Shown: piece by piece, positions 45,939-57,088 of the stretch | Position numbering within the stretch: the stretch's first letter is position 1 | Layout of the letters: each line of letters opens with the position of its first letter | The notes under the pieces: model-generated | Databases searched by the model: none | What the model saw: the letters and a program-made list of their open reading frames with translations, nothing else | Told to the model about the DNA's origin: nothing | Made by a program: the position numbers and the translations under genes | Assembly (NCBI GenBank): GCA_013398955.1 | Contig: VWPU01011661.1 | Coordinates: 62,001-126,000, forward strand | Length of the DNA: 64,000 bases | Reading direction: 5' to 3' | Origin: Callaeas wilsoni | Lineage: Eukaryota; Chordata; Aves; Passeriformes; Callaeidae

Positions 45939-45944
45939 AATAAA
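45939..45944 (+). promoter_or_regulatory. Proximal polyadenylation signal AATAAA of ARHGAP31
   Basis: The first canonical AATAAA after the stop codon, 480 nt downstream, in the context GTGTAAATAAACAGTG. It overlaps a Pumilio-like TGTAAATA. Use is inferred. Confidence 0.5.
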
Positions 45945-48775
45945 CAGTGCAGGAGGCTGGAGATAGCGGAAGAGGAAGGTGAAGCTGGCATAAGCAAATC
46001 ACACGGGGTATGAGACACTCAAGGATGTTCCAGTGATAAACATACAACCTGAAGACTCTGCCTCCGGCTCTCTCCTTGCACCAAAGACGTGCTCTTTCCA
46101 GCACATGCAAGGGCTGCAATGAAAGCAGCTGGACAGGAAACGCCTAGTTGTTCTTTCAGTCTTCCAGGTCTTGCTCACGAATTTTGTGTGCTCAGTCACT
46201 CCTTCCTTGGGCACACAAGATCCGTGTGGCTGAGGAATGAGTGTGCAGCTGTCTGCCCAGCGGTAGAGACCCCTCTGCTGATAGCAGTGAATGCCAAGGC
46301 AAGGTCATGACAAGGGCCAGTATCAACTATTTTCATCATTGCTTAAAGCCAGGTGACACCTCTGCAGCTATCTCCAGCTGAGCTCCACACTGCCAACAGC
46401 AGACAAAAGCAAGAGGATCTTCTTATCTCCACGTCCTGGGGCTATTGCCCTCTTGCACTCTGACTGACATATCTTTGACCCTTGGTCTTTCATTGCCACT
46501 GTGTGGCATGTCCCCAGGTGCTTCTTCTCCATTTAAACTTCGTGTCCTATAATTTTACACTGTTTCTTTGAGAGTGTGGCTGGTTGCCACCTCCCTGGAC
46601 CTCAGTGCTTTCAGATTGATTAAGAGTATGGTAAAGAGCATGATTTGTGGGACTACAGAACAGATCATGAACAAGTCCTGAGAGGGGGATTTGAAGTGAA
46701 TTAAACCCTCTCCTGAAGGGAACATTAATGTTACAGGCAAATACGTGTTCAGATATGCAACAGCTGCCATGGGAATAGAATTAAAGCTTCCTTTATAAAG
46801 CCTCTAACTCTGCATTCGCCACAGGCTCATCTATTGCCTGATCTATGACTGTGGGCAATGGCAAAGTCAGGTACAGCCTGTGCTGTCTCTGCAATTTAAG
46901 TGTCACTGGTGGCTACAGAGGAGATGGGAACACAGGTGTTGCTGCCAGCACTGAGATTGTCCCTGTAATGTGCTTGCAGAGGCCATCGTTCCTGGAGATA
47001 TCTGAGTCCGTAGGCCCTCAGATGGGTGTAATGGGTTGTAGTTTAAGCAGTAAACTGTTAGGCAGTGCTATAGCCACCACAATGAGTGTCAGCCAGAATT
47101 CCCCAAAAGATGTGTGTTTTCTTTGTTTTCTGAATTACTGGCAATTTCCAGTGGTTAGTAAACTCAACCCATGAGCTCGTAGTCTGAACTGACTGTGTCA
47201 CTTTATTAGTGCCATTGTGGCTGGCTAGCCCTGAGGCCCCCCCATACAGTGCTTTCTCTGAACTCTTTGGTTGCTAAAGGAGAGATATGCCTGAGTATTT
47301 TTGAGAAGTTCTGGGCCCACAAATGCAAGGAATATATCTTCAGCAGAATTTTCTCCTTCCATTTCCAAAGGGAATGTGAAAAAATAAAAGGGCTTTTCCT
47401 TGTCACCAGCTGCAGTCTTTGATCCTCCCCACTGCACTCTTTATTTGTGTATAGTGCCACATGGGAACAGAGCAGAGAGCTAAGTCTGTGCTGTCAGTTT
47501 TGTTGAGGGAGATTATTAAACCGGAAGAGAGCCTGGAGTTCTTGTTCGGGTCCATGTTCTCTCACAGGTGGCAGCCTATGCTTTACCTGGGCAAGCTGTG
47601 GACAGCAGGCCCAGAATATGCAGCTTCATGACAATTGTATTATTCTACTCCCAGACCATAGCATGCCTGTGCAGCCTCTTATTAAAACCAGAGAATTTCC
47701 AGTCCTTCATGCTCCTCATAGTTAGCACAGCTCCACACTGCATTTACATGGCACTGCCTCATGAGAAAGCTTTTAATCACCATGGCTGGGTTAATGACAA
47801 AGGGAAGGTGCGATACGAGGTATTGTGGTAAGGTTTTAGAGGAAGCAAAAGTTGTGGAGATGATGCCCAGTTTTTTTTGGCATCAACAAAATGGTTTGCT
47901 TTGGATAAGGACTTACAGGCTCTCAGTTCCTAGAAGTTTTGACTGCCAAGGCACCTGGAAGGGTGCTAGAGAAGCTCACAAAGTAATGCATCAGAAGGAA
48001 GAGAAAATGTGATGAAACCTTGGCATGTTAAAACAATTTTTTCCCCCCTCCTTATTCTCGTATAAGCTGATCTATGAACAAGAAATGAGGTCTGGCAATT
48101 TGTATATAATACACTGTCTCAACTCTTAACAGCATTCCAGTAAGTAATAGCGCTTTTGGCATAAGTGGTCAAACTTCTGCAAGAGAAAATTATTAGAAAT
48201 CTTTACTTGACATTAAAGATCAGCCTGAGCTAAAATCTGTATCCAGACTATACTTTTTAAAGGTGTTGGGGAATTTGAACTCAGATCTGGGTCCTAGATT
48301 TTAATTAAGCAGAGATGCTGCAAAGATATTTCTATTTTGTAGCTTGATCTAATTTCTTATCTACAAGTTCATCTCCAGCCTTCAGCTGATGTATCAAGAG
48401 CACTTAAAATAAAGCCCCAGGTCCTGCAGAGATGAAAGCATGTTCTCAGTTGCAAGGTGCCCTGTTGCACAGGTGTCATCGTTCCCAGCTCCAGACTCAG
48501 CCTTCTGCAGAGTCTGTAAAGCTTGATGATGGATCCATGCCGATAGTGGTACCTGCAGTCAGCTTGAAGGACCAGAGCTAGGGAGTTGGACAGGGCCAGA
48601 AGACAGACGCCATCTCCCAGTGAATGGTGCTGACTGGGTGGCAGGAGCTTCCTGAGATCCTACTTTAGTAAGCTATCCCCAGTGTCAGTTTCAGGGTCAG
48701 ACATGATCTCTTTAAGAAAGGATTTCTTCTTTCTTGTGGTTTTTCTCCTTGATTTTGGGTTTGTTTTTTATTGTG

Positions 48776-48795
48776 TTTGCTTGTTTGTTTGTTTG
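48776..48795. repeat. (TTGT/GTTT)n simple repeat
   Basis: Five tandem TTTG units inside a longer T/G-rich stretch (about 48751-48830). Confidence 0.75.
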
Positions 48796-49539
48796 GGGGT
48801 TTCATTTTTGTTTTTCTTTTGTTTATCTGTGAAGCATTATGAAGAGGGATAGATTGGATTTATGGGAGAGGAGTCTGGCCCAAGAGAGCCAAGCTGGTTT
48901 TTCTTGGTATTATTGAAAGGACCTGCCTAAACAGACTGCCTCATCATCTGCAGCTCCACAAGGATCACTTCAGGGACCCTGCAGTACATTTCAGTTCTCC
49001 TGAGACTGTGAAAAGTAGAGGCTATCCCCCAGTTTGCAGATGGCCCCAGTATCAGACACGACAAAATACCACCAGCATGTGTTGCTTGTGGACTTTTACC
49101 AGTGGAAGACAAAGTGAGTAAATTTCACTTATTCTTCCCATGAGGTCAGAGGGTTGGTGCAGCTTCTCTTAAACGTAGCTCAGAGTGAAATGGCTGAGCC
49201 GGCAAAGGTGAGAATCCCTGATGGAAAGAAGGGACATGGATAATGTTAGCTCGTGTGGGAGCTGCCCCACTGGCAGGAGAGTAAATAGAAATAAAGATTA
49301 TATTTTACCATATAAACCCCAGTTCTCTGGGCTGTCCATCTCATGCTATCACTGTAGAAAGACTGAAGTACTTACTTTTTCACCTTTAGAGCTTCAGAGG
49401 AACTTATGCCTGTATTAGAGAGCATCCATGAAGCCCACAACATTTTCCCTCATCCAGAGTCCAAATGGTGCAATCAAAATATTTTTTTCTTTCTTTATGG
49501 ATTCTGAAACGCCTGTAATGGTGAATATTTTAAAAATTT

Positions 49540-49554
49540 TTATATATATATATA
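49540..49554. repeat. (TA)n microsatellite in AT-rich DNA
   Basis: About seven TA units, flanked by TTTTAAAAATTTT and TATAAAAAAG. The AU-rich context and an ATTAAA about 25 nt on fit the 3' end of a vertebrate mRNA, but this is inference. Confidence 0.75.
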
Positions 49555-51180
49555 AAAAAGATCATTCTATATAAATGTATTAAAAAGAAAATGTAATTAA
49601 CATGAAGGAATTGCCTAAATAGTATTTTACACATCTGTGAAACTTGGGCTGATGCATGGAACTGTATTCTGCTGCTACGTTTGCAGCACTGAGAGTGTGA
49701 GATCAAATGGCTTTTTGCCCACAGAGTAGCTACTTAGTTCTGGTTAATCTGTGGTAGGCAGAAGGCCTGAATGTGCCCTCCTGAGAAGGATCTTGTCCTG
49801 GGAAAGGAGTGACAAGATCAGGGGAGACCAGAGTTCAAAGGCTGATTTAGCTTTCCACCACAAGCTTCTCCCCAGTCCTTGAAATTGCAAACAATCTACT
49901 GAAGCATATACTACCTTTCAGGCATGCACAGGTTTTGCAGTTGTCCCTTTTGCTTCTCTCCATCTCTAGAAAAAAAAGAATAAAAATCTCTAGGGGTGGG
50001 GGAGAAGTTGCAGCTGATCCCTATTTCATTAAACCTTTGCTTGCCCCTAATTGATGTAAAGGCTTGGTGATAGCTAATTCTGCTCCAAGCAAGGAATGGA
50101 AAACTTGCCATTGAGTTCCACTGGAGATGGAGTAGGACTTTAACAGCCTCAGAAAGGAAGGATGGCAGAAGGCAAGAACTTTCTGAGGGCTCCATGCAGC
50201 AGTCCAGACCTTGGATTTTGTGCATACAGTCCCCTTTGAAATACTATTTGCTGCGAGGTCAAGAGAAGGGCTGGAAGCTGGACACTATGAAGAGGACTTG
50301 TCTCCATCCCACTGGCCCTGGTTTGTGATGATTTTTTCTGCTAGCTCTGATGAATTGCAGTTTTGTTAAGCTTTTCTCTCTGTGTGGACTTGCCTGCCTC
50401 TGTGCCTGATAGTTTAGAAAAAGAAGAAAGAAAAACAACAGCCACAAAAGAAAGATGTTTTGCCAGGTCTCAGCCATGAGATTAAACTGGAGTTTTTATA
50501 AAAACAGATCTGTGCTCTAGTGATGTTTTGGAACATTTTATTTTTTTCTGGATTTGGTTTATGAATGCGGCGCAAATGCTTTTGTCATCCTCTGACATGG
50601 AGTTTCAACCCCTCTTTTGTTTTATGAGTGGCCAGGGCCCTGATCTGTGTTTGTGTGGGCTTCGATGGTGGGGATTGAAGGTTAGGGCCTGACCACACAC
50701 TTTTCTGATTGGAGGTTATGGGAACTGCAGTTGCTTTGCAGCTCTGAAAATGTAGTGAGGGCTTGGAGATTTCTGTAGAATTACTGTTATCTGAAGTGCT
50801 TTAAAATTTTCCAGGGTAAAATAATCTTTTTTCTTACCATTTCTAGTTCTACCAGGCTGAAGTTCCAACGATGTGCAACCATGTCCTCCCATATAGCAGG
50901 TCTCCTGCAGAATTCTGCCTTGCCTGTGATAATGGCAGAGCAACTCAGAGTAGACCATGGAAAAACTTTGTGATCCCAGTGCTTGTACAGCAGAAGCCAA
51001 GCTGGAACAGGAGAAGATACTGTGAAGGCATCATGTGTGCAATTCTGTTGATTTGTAAAGGACAAGCAAGAACTTAAATTATGAATTTAGTTGCTTGGCT
51101 CTCATTGAGCCAATCATTGAGCTGTAGCATGGAAGTGAATATTGTTATTAAGTGTCCCTTATTCCATCCTGGGAACAAAG

Positions 51181-51199
51181 AAAAAAAAAAAAAAAAAAA
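51181..51199. repeat. Poly(A) run, 19 A
   Basis: The longest homopolymer in the window, preceded by GGGAACAAAG and followed by GAGGG. It could mark an old retroposed sequence, but the 5' flank shows no recognisable body. Confidence 0.8.
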
Positions 51200-51936
51200 G
51201 AGGGTTGTTCTCGTGCTTGTCGCCTCAGTGGACATATCTGCAGTGCAGCTTGCTCACTGTTCTCCCTAAAAGGCAGATGAATCATCAGGTTAAATGAAAT
51301 ATTTTTTTTCCTACTCAGCTGCTGAACTCAGGGCTTGACTCTCTTTCCTACCTCCTTCATGACTTCAGTTTCCCTTTAGGAAAATGCCTGGGTTGTGCTT
51401 CCTGCTTACCATGGCAACTGGCACACAAATTGAGAGAGAAAACCATGTTTGTTGAACTCTGGAATTGTTGTTAGCCAGAGCCAATTATTAGTGCTGTATG
51501 AGAACCAGTATTATCCTATTCTTTGTGCCACAGTCTCGCAATGGCTTGGCCATAGGGCAAGGGGAGAATATTAGATGGCCCCACAACATTCCCATGGTTA
51601 TGAAAATTAGGCAAGAGGGACACTGCAGACCTGCTCATGCTCCAGTGGGCACTGTGCCCTAAATCAGGGTTCTTAAACACATGGAAGTGCTTGAACACAA
51701 TTTCAGCCAGTTTCCTTTGCCTGCCTGACTCAGGGCAATGCCCTGTGTAGGTTGTCTTGGAAGCCACAGCTACAGTATCTTGGATACTTTCAGCTAAGCC
51801 AAAACCAGGATTAAGCAAGTTCCCAACGTGGCTGTTAACCAGGAATCAATCTAACCCAGCAGCAAGGAGCATTTGACACTGGTGTCTCATGCATCCTCAC
51901 TGCAGCACAGGAGTCCAGCAGCTCTGGGCAGCAGGA

Positions 51937-51969
51937 TATCCCACTGGTATCCCAGTGGTATCCCACTGG
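51937..51969. repeat. 11-bp tandem repeat, 3 copies
   Basis: TATCCCACTGG, TATCCCAGTGG and TATCCCACTGG lie head to tail; the middle copy differs at one base. CCACTGG/CCAGTGG are near inverted complements, so adjacent units could also pair. Intergenic. Confidence 0.9.
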
Positions 51970-54900
51970 ATGGGACTAAAGGCAGCAAAGGGGAGGCAAG
52001 CAGTGCAGGAAAGGGAGACTGGCACAAGGCACCACCACCAGAAAGAAGAAGAGAATTGTAACAGCCAAGATAGAGAAAGGCAGTGAGATTTCTGAGCTCA
52101 TTTTCCATCTGGGCAGGATAAACTTTTCAAAGAACGTGCCTCACCACAAGGGTAAAGGATGAACAGTTTCAGAGTTAAGGATTAGAAATGAGTGGGATCT
52201 GCAAAGCTCAGACCTGCCCAAGTCCTGATGCCCTCAGAAGTCAGACACAGTGTGTGTGTTAAAACTTGAATTTAACTCCGTAATTAATCAGGGTAGGTAT
52301 TTTTGTATGTCTTATTAGCAAACTGCAGTGTGAGATGAGCTACATTTTGCAAACCTAGACAAGTCCTAGGAATTACGTTTGCAATCTGGGTCCAGATCCA
52401 TCTTAAAATGGGACCTGTTTTCTTCCATAGCACATCTGCTGCAGAGGGTACATTTCTCTGTCATTTAAATCCCTTATCTGAAAAGACCAGGAAGTATTTG
52501 AATTCAGTGAGAGGAAATGACTTAAAAAAAAAAAACTTTGTAGCTGCTTAGGAACGGACCACAAGGCACACAAATGTAGGAACAACCAGAACTGGAAAAA
52601 GGAGAATAACACACATGATGATTATTAAACAGAGGAAGTTTCCAGATAAGTAAAACCCAAAAAGGAAAATAAAACCCAACACCCCACAGCCATAAGATTG
52701 AATTAAACCAGTCTGAAGAATATCAGGTAACATTTTCTTTCCCTCTTTCTTCGTAAGAATCAGGAAGAATAAATCAGAAAAATATGCGCTCACAAAATGC
52801 TTTCCTTTTTTTTGCACTGTGAGATAATTTATTTCAAATGCCAAGGGTCAGACAGTGTAAAAGGACTAGGCTGGTTATTTACAGGGATTTTTTGAAGTGA
52901 CTTGGCTTTACAGTCTCCAGCCTCTGTGCCAGCCACAATACCCTGCTCAAGGTGAGCATTGCTTTGGGAAAAATAGAGAAGTCCTGCATTGGCCCACAGT
53001 TAACAACAGCCCTGGGTAGCCAGAGCAGCTCACTGCTCATCACTTGTCTCTTTTGCAGGGTTTATCTCAACTAGTGATCGTGCAGGAACTGCACACGACC
53101 TTGCCTATGATGTAATTTCACCTTTCGAGCAAATCAGAAACACCCTCACTTTTTTTCCTGTTGAGGAGAAACCCTCAGCAGTCATATTCCCCTCCTCCCA
53201 AAGCAGGATCTCCTAAAGATAGATGCCTGAGATTACAGGGAGAGGTCTTGCAGGAGGTTCCCAGCATACCACACGTTGCAGGGGCTTTCCCCAGTTGCCA
53301 AGGAGGGCAGGGCTGCCAAGGGTTGCAAGCAGAAGGCTTCATTTATGAGCTAGTTTTAGGCCATTGGTCCTGATAAACATTTGCTTGGCATGAGTCCCTG
53401 TTGTAAGGAATGTGAAAAGCTAAGATGCCAGGGCAGCGAGCAGGAAAGGGAATAAATCACCCGAGTCAGAGGATACTGAACACCACTGTCAGCCTGGTTC
53501 CTAGTTTTCCCAATGAGGTGGGTAGCCAGATGCAAGTATGGCACATAATGGCCATTGTATATCGTACATGAACCAGCAAGGTAAAGAAAGGGCCTGAAAG
53601 AGTCTGTGCAAAGAGGTCTCATGCAAAAAAAGTGAAGGGAAAGGAGAAAGGGGTAGGAAAAGCTGTTGGAATAATGGGGTTGAGGCACAAAATGCACAAA
53701 GGCAGCCTCACATTGCCCCATTGCCAGAAGGAACAGAGACCTTCAGTACTGCCAGCAACAAACATTCGGCAGCGTGAAAAACACCAGGTTACATTTCTGT
53801 GTGCGTGGGAGGGCAGCAGCTGAGGATGTGGGATTCTTTTTGGATTGGAGGACACACCACTCCATCAGCTATGAACAGAGGATGCTTCTCAGCAAAACTC
53901 TTGATTTCTCAGAGCTGGGAATATTGCAATAAATTAATAATCTATAAATTCATTTGGTAACTCCATGGGAGAACTGAAGTGTGCTTTTATTGCCAGGAAA
54001 GAACTGTGAATATTCACAACTACAGACAGTAAATACACAGAGCAAATCTGCAAACAAGCCATACGACTTTCACCTGGAGCATTTTTTTTCTTCATCCTGT
54101 CTTAGCAGGATGTCTTAGTCCAGCAGTTCTCATGCACATATGCATATTGCCTGCTCTGAAGACCACGTATATCCCTGCATTCAGGAAGCAATCCAAACAG
54201 CTGAGAATGACCAGGATTTCTTTACAAGCCTCAGCCTGTTCACCACCATTCCTGTCACAGACTCCATGCCTTCCTCACCCTTTCCATTGCACCCCAGGTA
54301 ATTTCAGAGGCTGGAGTCAACCCGCAGAAGCATAGCTTTTTCTGATTTGTCAGCAGGATTTTTCATGATCCTGATCAACATCATTCTGTCATCAGTCCAA
54401 TCTTCTCCTTCCCCCTTAGTTCAGGCAGATAAAGCTGGGTTTTTCTGGATGCACTGTGGCATGTTTGGCACTTCTGCACAGATCCACCATTGCCTGGATC
54501 ACTTGGTCACAGCTTTTATTTTTTTAGTACACAAATCATGATGTGCAATGGGAGGGAAAGGCTTAAGAAGCAGAAAGCAAATTTGAAGAACCCAAACCAA
54601 ATTGACTTGAGCTGCCATTTATGTAATAGGTCAATGGTATCGTTTGCAACTGGTTGGAGCAGTTAATACTGCAATAGTCTATTTAAAGTAGTCTCAGTTT
54701 CTCTTCTCCTTCAAAATCCTGCAGCAGTTTCCTCTATATTAAATGCAGTGCTGTAATCATACCACATTTAGATGTAGCAGAAAGGATCTAGGTCTGAACC
54801 AAAAGACCAGAGGAGGAAAATAATATTTGATCTTACCCCCTTTTGTGGACCTACAGTTTTCTCCAGGCAGAATGTCCAGTAACATCCATATTCAGAAGGC

Positions 54901-55940
54901 CTTACTAGCCTCTAGAAAGTCCCGCAGCCAGTTGTTTCACCCATTTGCAGAGCTGCTTGAGTTTCAGAAAAAACTCAAGCAAGAGGCCCTTATACAGGAG
55001 GGCAGCTATCCACGATGGCTGCCATGATCAAGAGTCATTGGAGAGGTTTGACCGAGCAAGGATAGAGTCTCTGTGCCTGCCATGTCCTTCCTGCCCATTT
55101 CTCTCCTCTCTACTGTTGCAGTTGACAGGAATTTGCAGTTCATGGCAAGTAGCAGAGAACCCAGTCTTTGCTACTGCTCCCTAACTTTGGCAGATGCTGA
55201 TTCTCTTTAGACTTCTTTACATTTAGGTATTACTGTAGCTTTCAGCAGCATAAACACAACACCACCCAACCCTACCACCAAACCTCCCCTTCCCCGCCTC
55301 GAAAACCAAACTCTAACCACTGACATACATGGTCTGCATGGTCAATCCATGACTCCAGTGTCACAACAAAAGTGCTGAAGGCTAATTTCCTTATGGAATT
55401 TCTCAGGGTCCAGAGTCTCCAAGACAGTCACCACACCACTGAACCAGGGGAGTGGCTGATCCGTGAGGATTGTCAGTTCTGAAGGCACAGTCATACAGAA
55501 AACTCCTTCTGTGTTGCGGGGACCCATTCCTTCCTCAAGCTCTTAGCCCTTATATCTGCCTCCTTCTCTCCCCCAGCACTCTGGCAAAGAACTATTTGGC
55601 TGCTGAGTTTCTGCAGCACGCTGCATCCTGGAGCTTTAACATCTCTGTTATGGGACATTAAAACCTGTCATTGTCCTGCCCCACGTGTCCCAGACACAGA
55701 CCTTTATTATTTACCCTTCCCAAAGACACAATCTTGAACAAGAGAAAAAATTCACTTCCACTTCTTTTTAATAAGTATTTTGGTGAATATACAAAAACAA
55801 AGAATCAAGACAGATGGCAAGCATCAGGACCTGAACTAGTACATCTTTGGAAGAGGCTTCACCTTAAAACACTCTGTGGAGGAGCACATATCTCACAATA
55901 CATTTAACTACTGAAGCGTTCACTAGGAAAGACACCAGCT

Positions 55941-57037
55941 CGGTAAACTGGGCCAAAGTAAACAGCCTTTATTGAACTGAGTGAGAACTGCAAGCGCTGA
56001 TGCAAGGACTGGGTTTGGTTCAGTTAGCTCCTTGCTTGCTTTTTTTCACAAGAGTTACTCACTGCCATTATTTGCCTTTTGTCCTACCTGATCCAGGGAT
56101 GTGGAAGGAGAATGACACAGGGGATGTGACCATATACACACAGGTAGCTGAAGCAAGAAGCACAATAAACTAGGAGCATGGGACAGCCACTTTTGCAAAG
56201 GCAACTACAGCATGGAACCCGTGGTACTCTGCATGAGTTCTAGCCCGTAGATGTATGAAATCTTGTGCGAAGTACGTAACAGCTTTTTTGAAGGAGTTGC
56301 TTGTTAGCAAGTGGAGCTTTTCCTGGACTGGCACTTCTAAAGGTAGGAGCACATGCAGTAGTTTCATCAGTGACAGGAGGTAGGCTTGGATATAGGCAGC
56401 ATATTGCTGAGAAGTGAGCTAGCCTTTTATTGGGCTTGACTAACAACAGATTTTTTATCTGTGACATGTTTTTATTGCTGGCACACTTAAATGCTCAGAG
56501 AATCTGCCTTATTCTAAGGCAAGGATGACAGAGACCAGCAAGAGAAGTTGAACAGTAAAATATAATAGAGAGGTCTGCAGTGTTCTCCCTTGCATCATCC
56601 GTTCTTATTGGTCACAGGAGGTTACAGTTTTGCTCACATAGCCCTTGCTGGAGCATTAGAATTTAAATTCAAACTAATTTTAGAGACATTTTGCTGGAGC
56701 AAGTGTACATGGACATTTTCTTTTCTGATGTCATCAGAGAACAAATCAGATCACTTTTTTCCTTATCTTATGCTCCAGGATTTCTTGCACAGTGAAAGAA
56801 GGATTGTGCCTCAGCCAGGAGGCATTAAGGCTGCAGAAGAAAGGGCAAAGCAGGGACAAGAAGATTCTTTCCTGCAGTCATCAGTTCTTTGCGTCAAGTT
56901 TTTGGAGAGACAAAAGTATATATGGGAGAGGTAGTGGGAAAACTTCAAATCCTCCATGGCCCGAGGAGAATGGAGCAGGAGACAAACAAATGCAGTTTCA
57001 CACGGCTCTTCAGGACAGCACTGAGGACACTGGGCCT
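55941..57037 (-). other. UPK1B: Probable UPK1B 3' UTR
   Basis: Downstream (leftward) of the UPK1B stop. On the minus strand AATAAA occurs at 56476-56471, 56431-56426 and 55973-55968. The last sits in TTCAATAAAGGCTG, a strong context, giving a 3' UTR of about 1.1 kb. Which site is used is inferred. No coding frame of note overlaps. Confidence 0.6.
55968..55973 (-). promoter_or_regulatory. Candidate distal polyadenylation signal of UPK1B
   Basis: AATAAA on the minus strand within TCAGTTCAATAAAGGCTG. It is the most distal of three hexamers downstream of the UPK1B stop and the one with the most typical context. Confidence 0.5.
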
Positions 57038-57088
57038 TCAGTATTCAATTCCACTCCAGTAGAACATGGTACCAAGGAGGACGCAGAA
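57038..57088 (-). CDS. UPK1B: UPK1B last coding exon: end of TM4 and C-terminus
   Basis: On the minus strand the acceptor is CATTTCAG, followed by 16 codons, FCVLLGTMFYWSGIEY, and TGA (57040-57038). It matches the human FWVLLGTMFYWSRIEY with W to C and R to G changes. The short cytoplasmic tail is typical of the family. Confidence 0.95.
   Translation of the reverse strand, partial: FCVLLGTMFYWSGIEY

Larger units (their letters stand above)
45459..49600 (+). other. ARHGAP31: Probable ARHGAP31 3' UTR (end uncertain)
   Basis: Non-coding DNA after the stop. Candidate poly(A) hexamers on the plus strand: AATAAA at 45939-45944, 47383-47388, 48408-48413 and 49290-49295, and ATTAAA at 49579-49584 next to an AU-rich (TA)n stretch. 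From sequence I cannot say which are used. The human gene has a 3' UTR of several kilobases, so usage beyond the first site is plausible. Also present: Pumilio-type words TGTAAATA (45935-45942) and TGTATATA (48101-48108) and a TTGT-rich tract (48751-48830). All open frames here are short and unsupported. Confidence 0.55.
49601..55940. other. Intergenic region between convergent genes
   Basis: No supported gene. AATAAA at 49979-49984, followed by a G/T-rich run (GGGGTGGGGG), could be a still more distal ARHGAP31 end. Other content: an A run of 19 (51181-51199), three 11-bp tandem units (51937-51969) and a purine-rich stretch around 53580-53660. Open frames are all below about 125 codons with no family signature. 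I see no trace of B4GALT4, which lies beside UPK1B in human. Confidence 0.65.

Noticed and set aside
46000..56000. A gene (for example B4GALT4) between ARHGAP31 and UPK1B
   Set aside because: No frame shows glycosyltransferase motifs or any conserved exon structure. I treat the interval as UTR and intergenic DNA.
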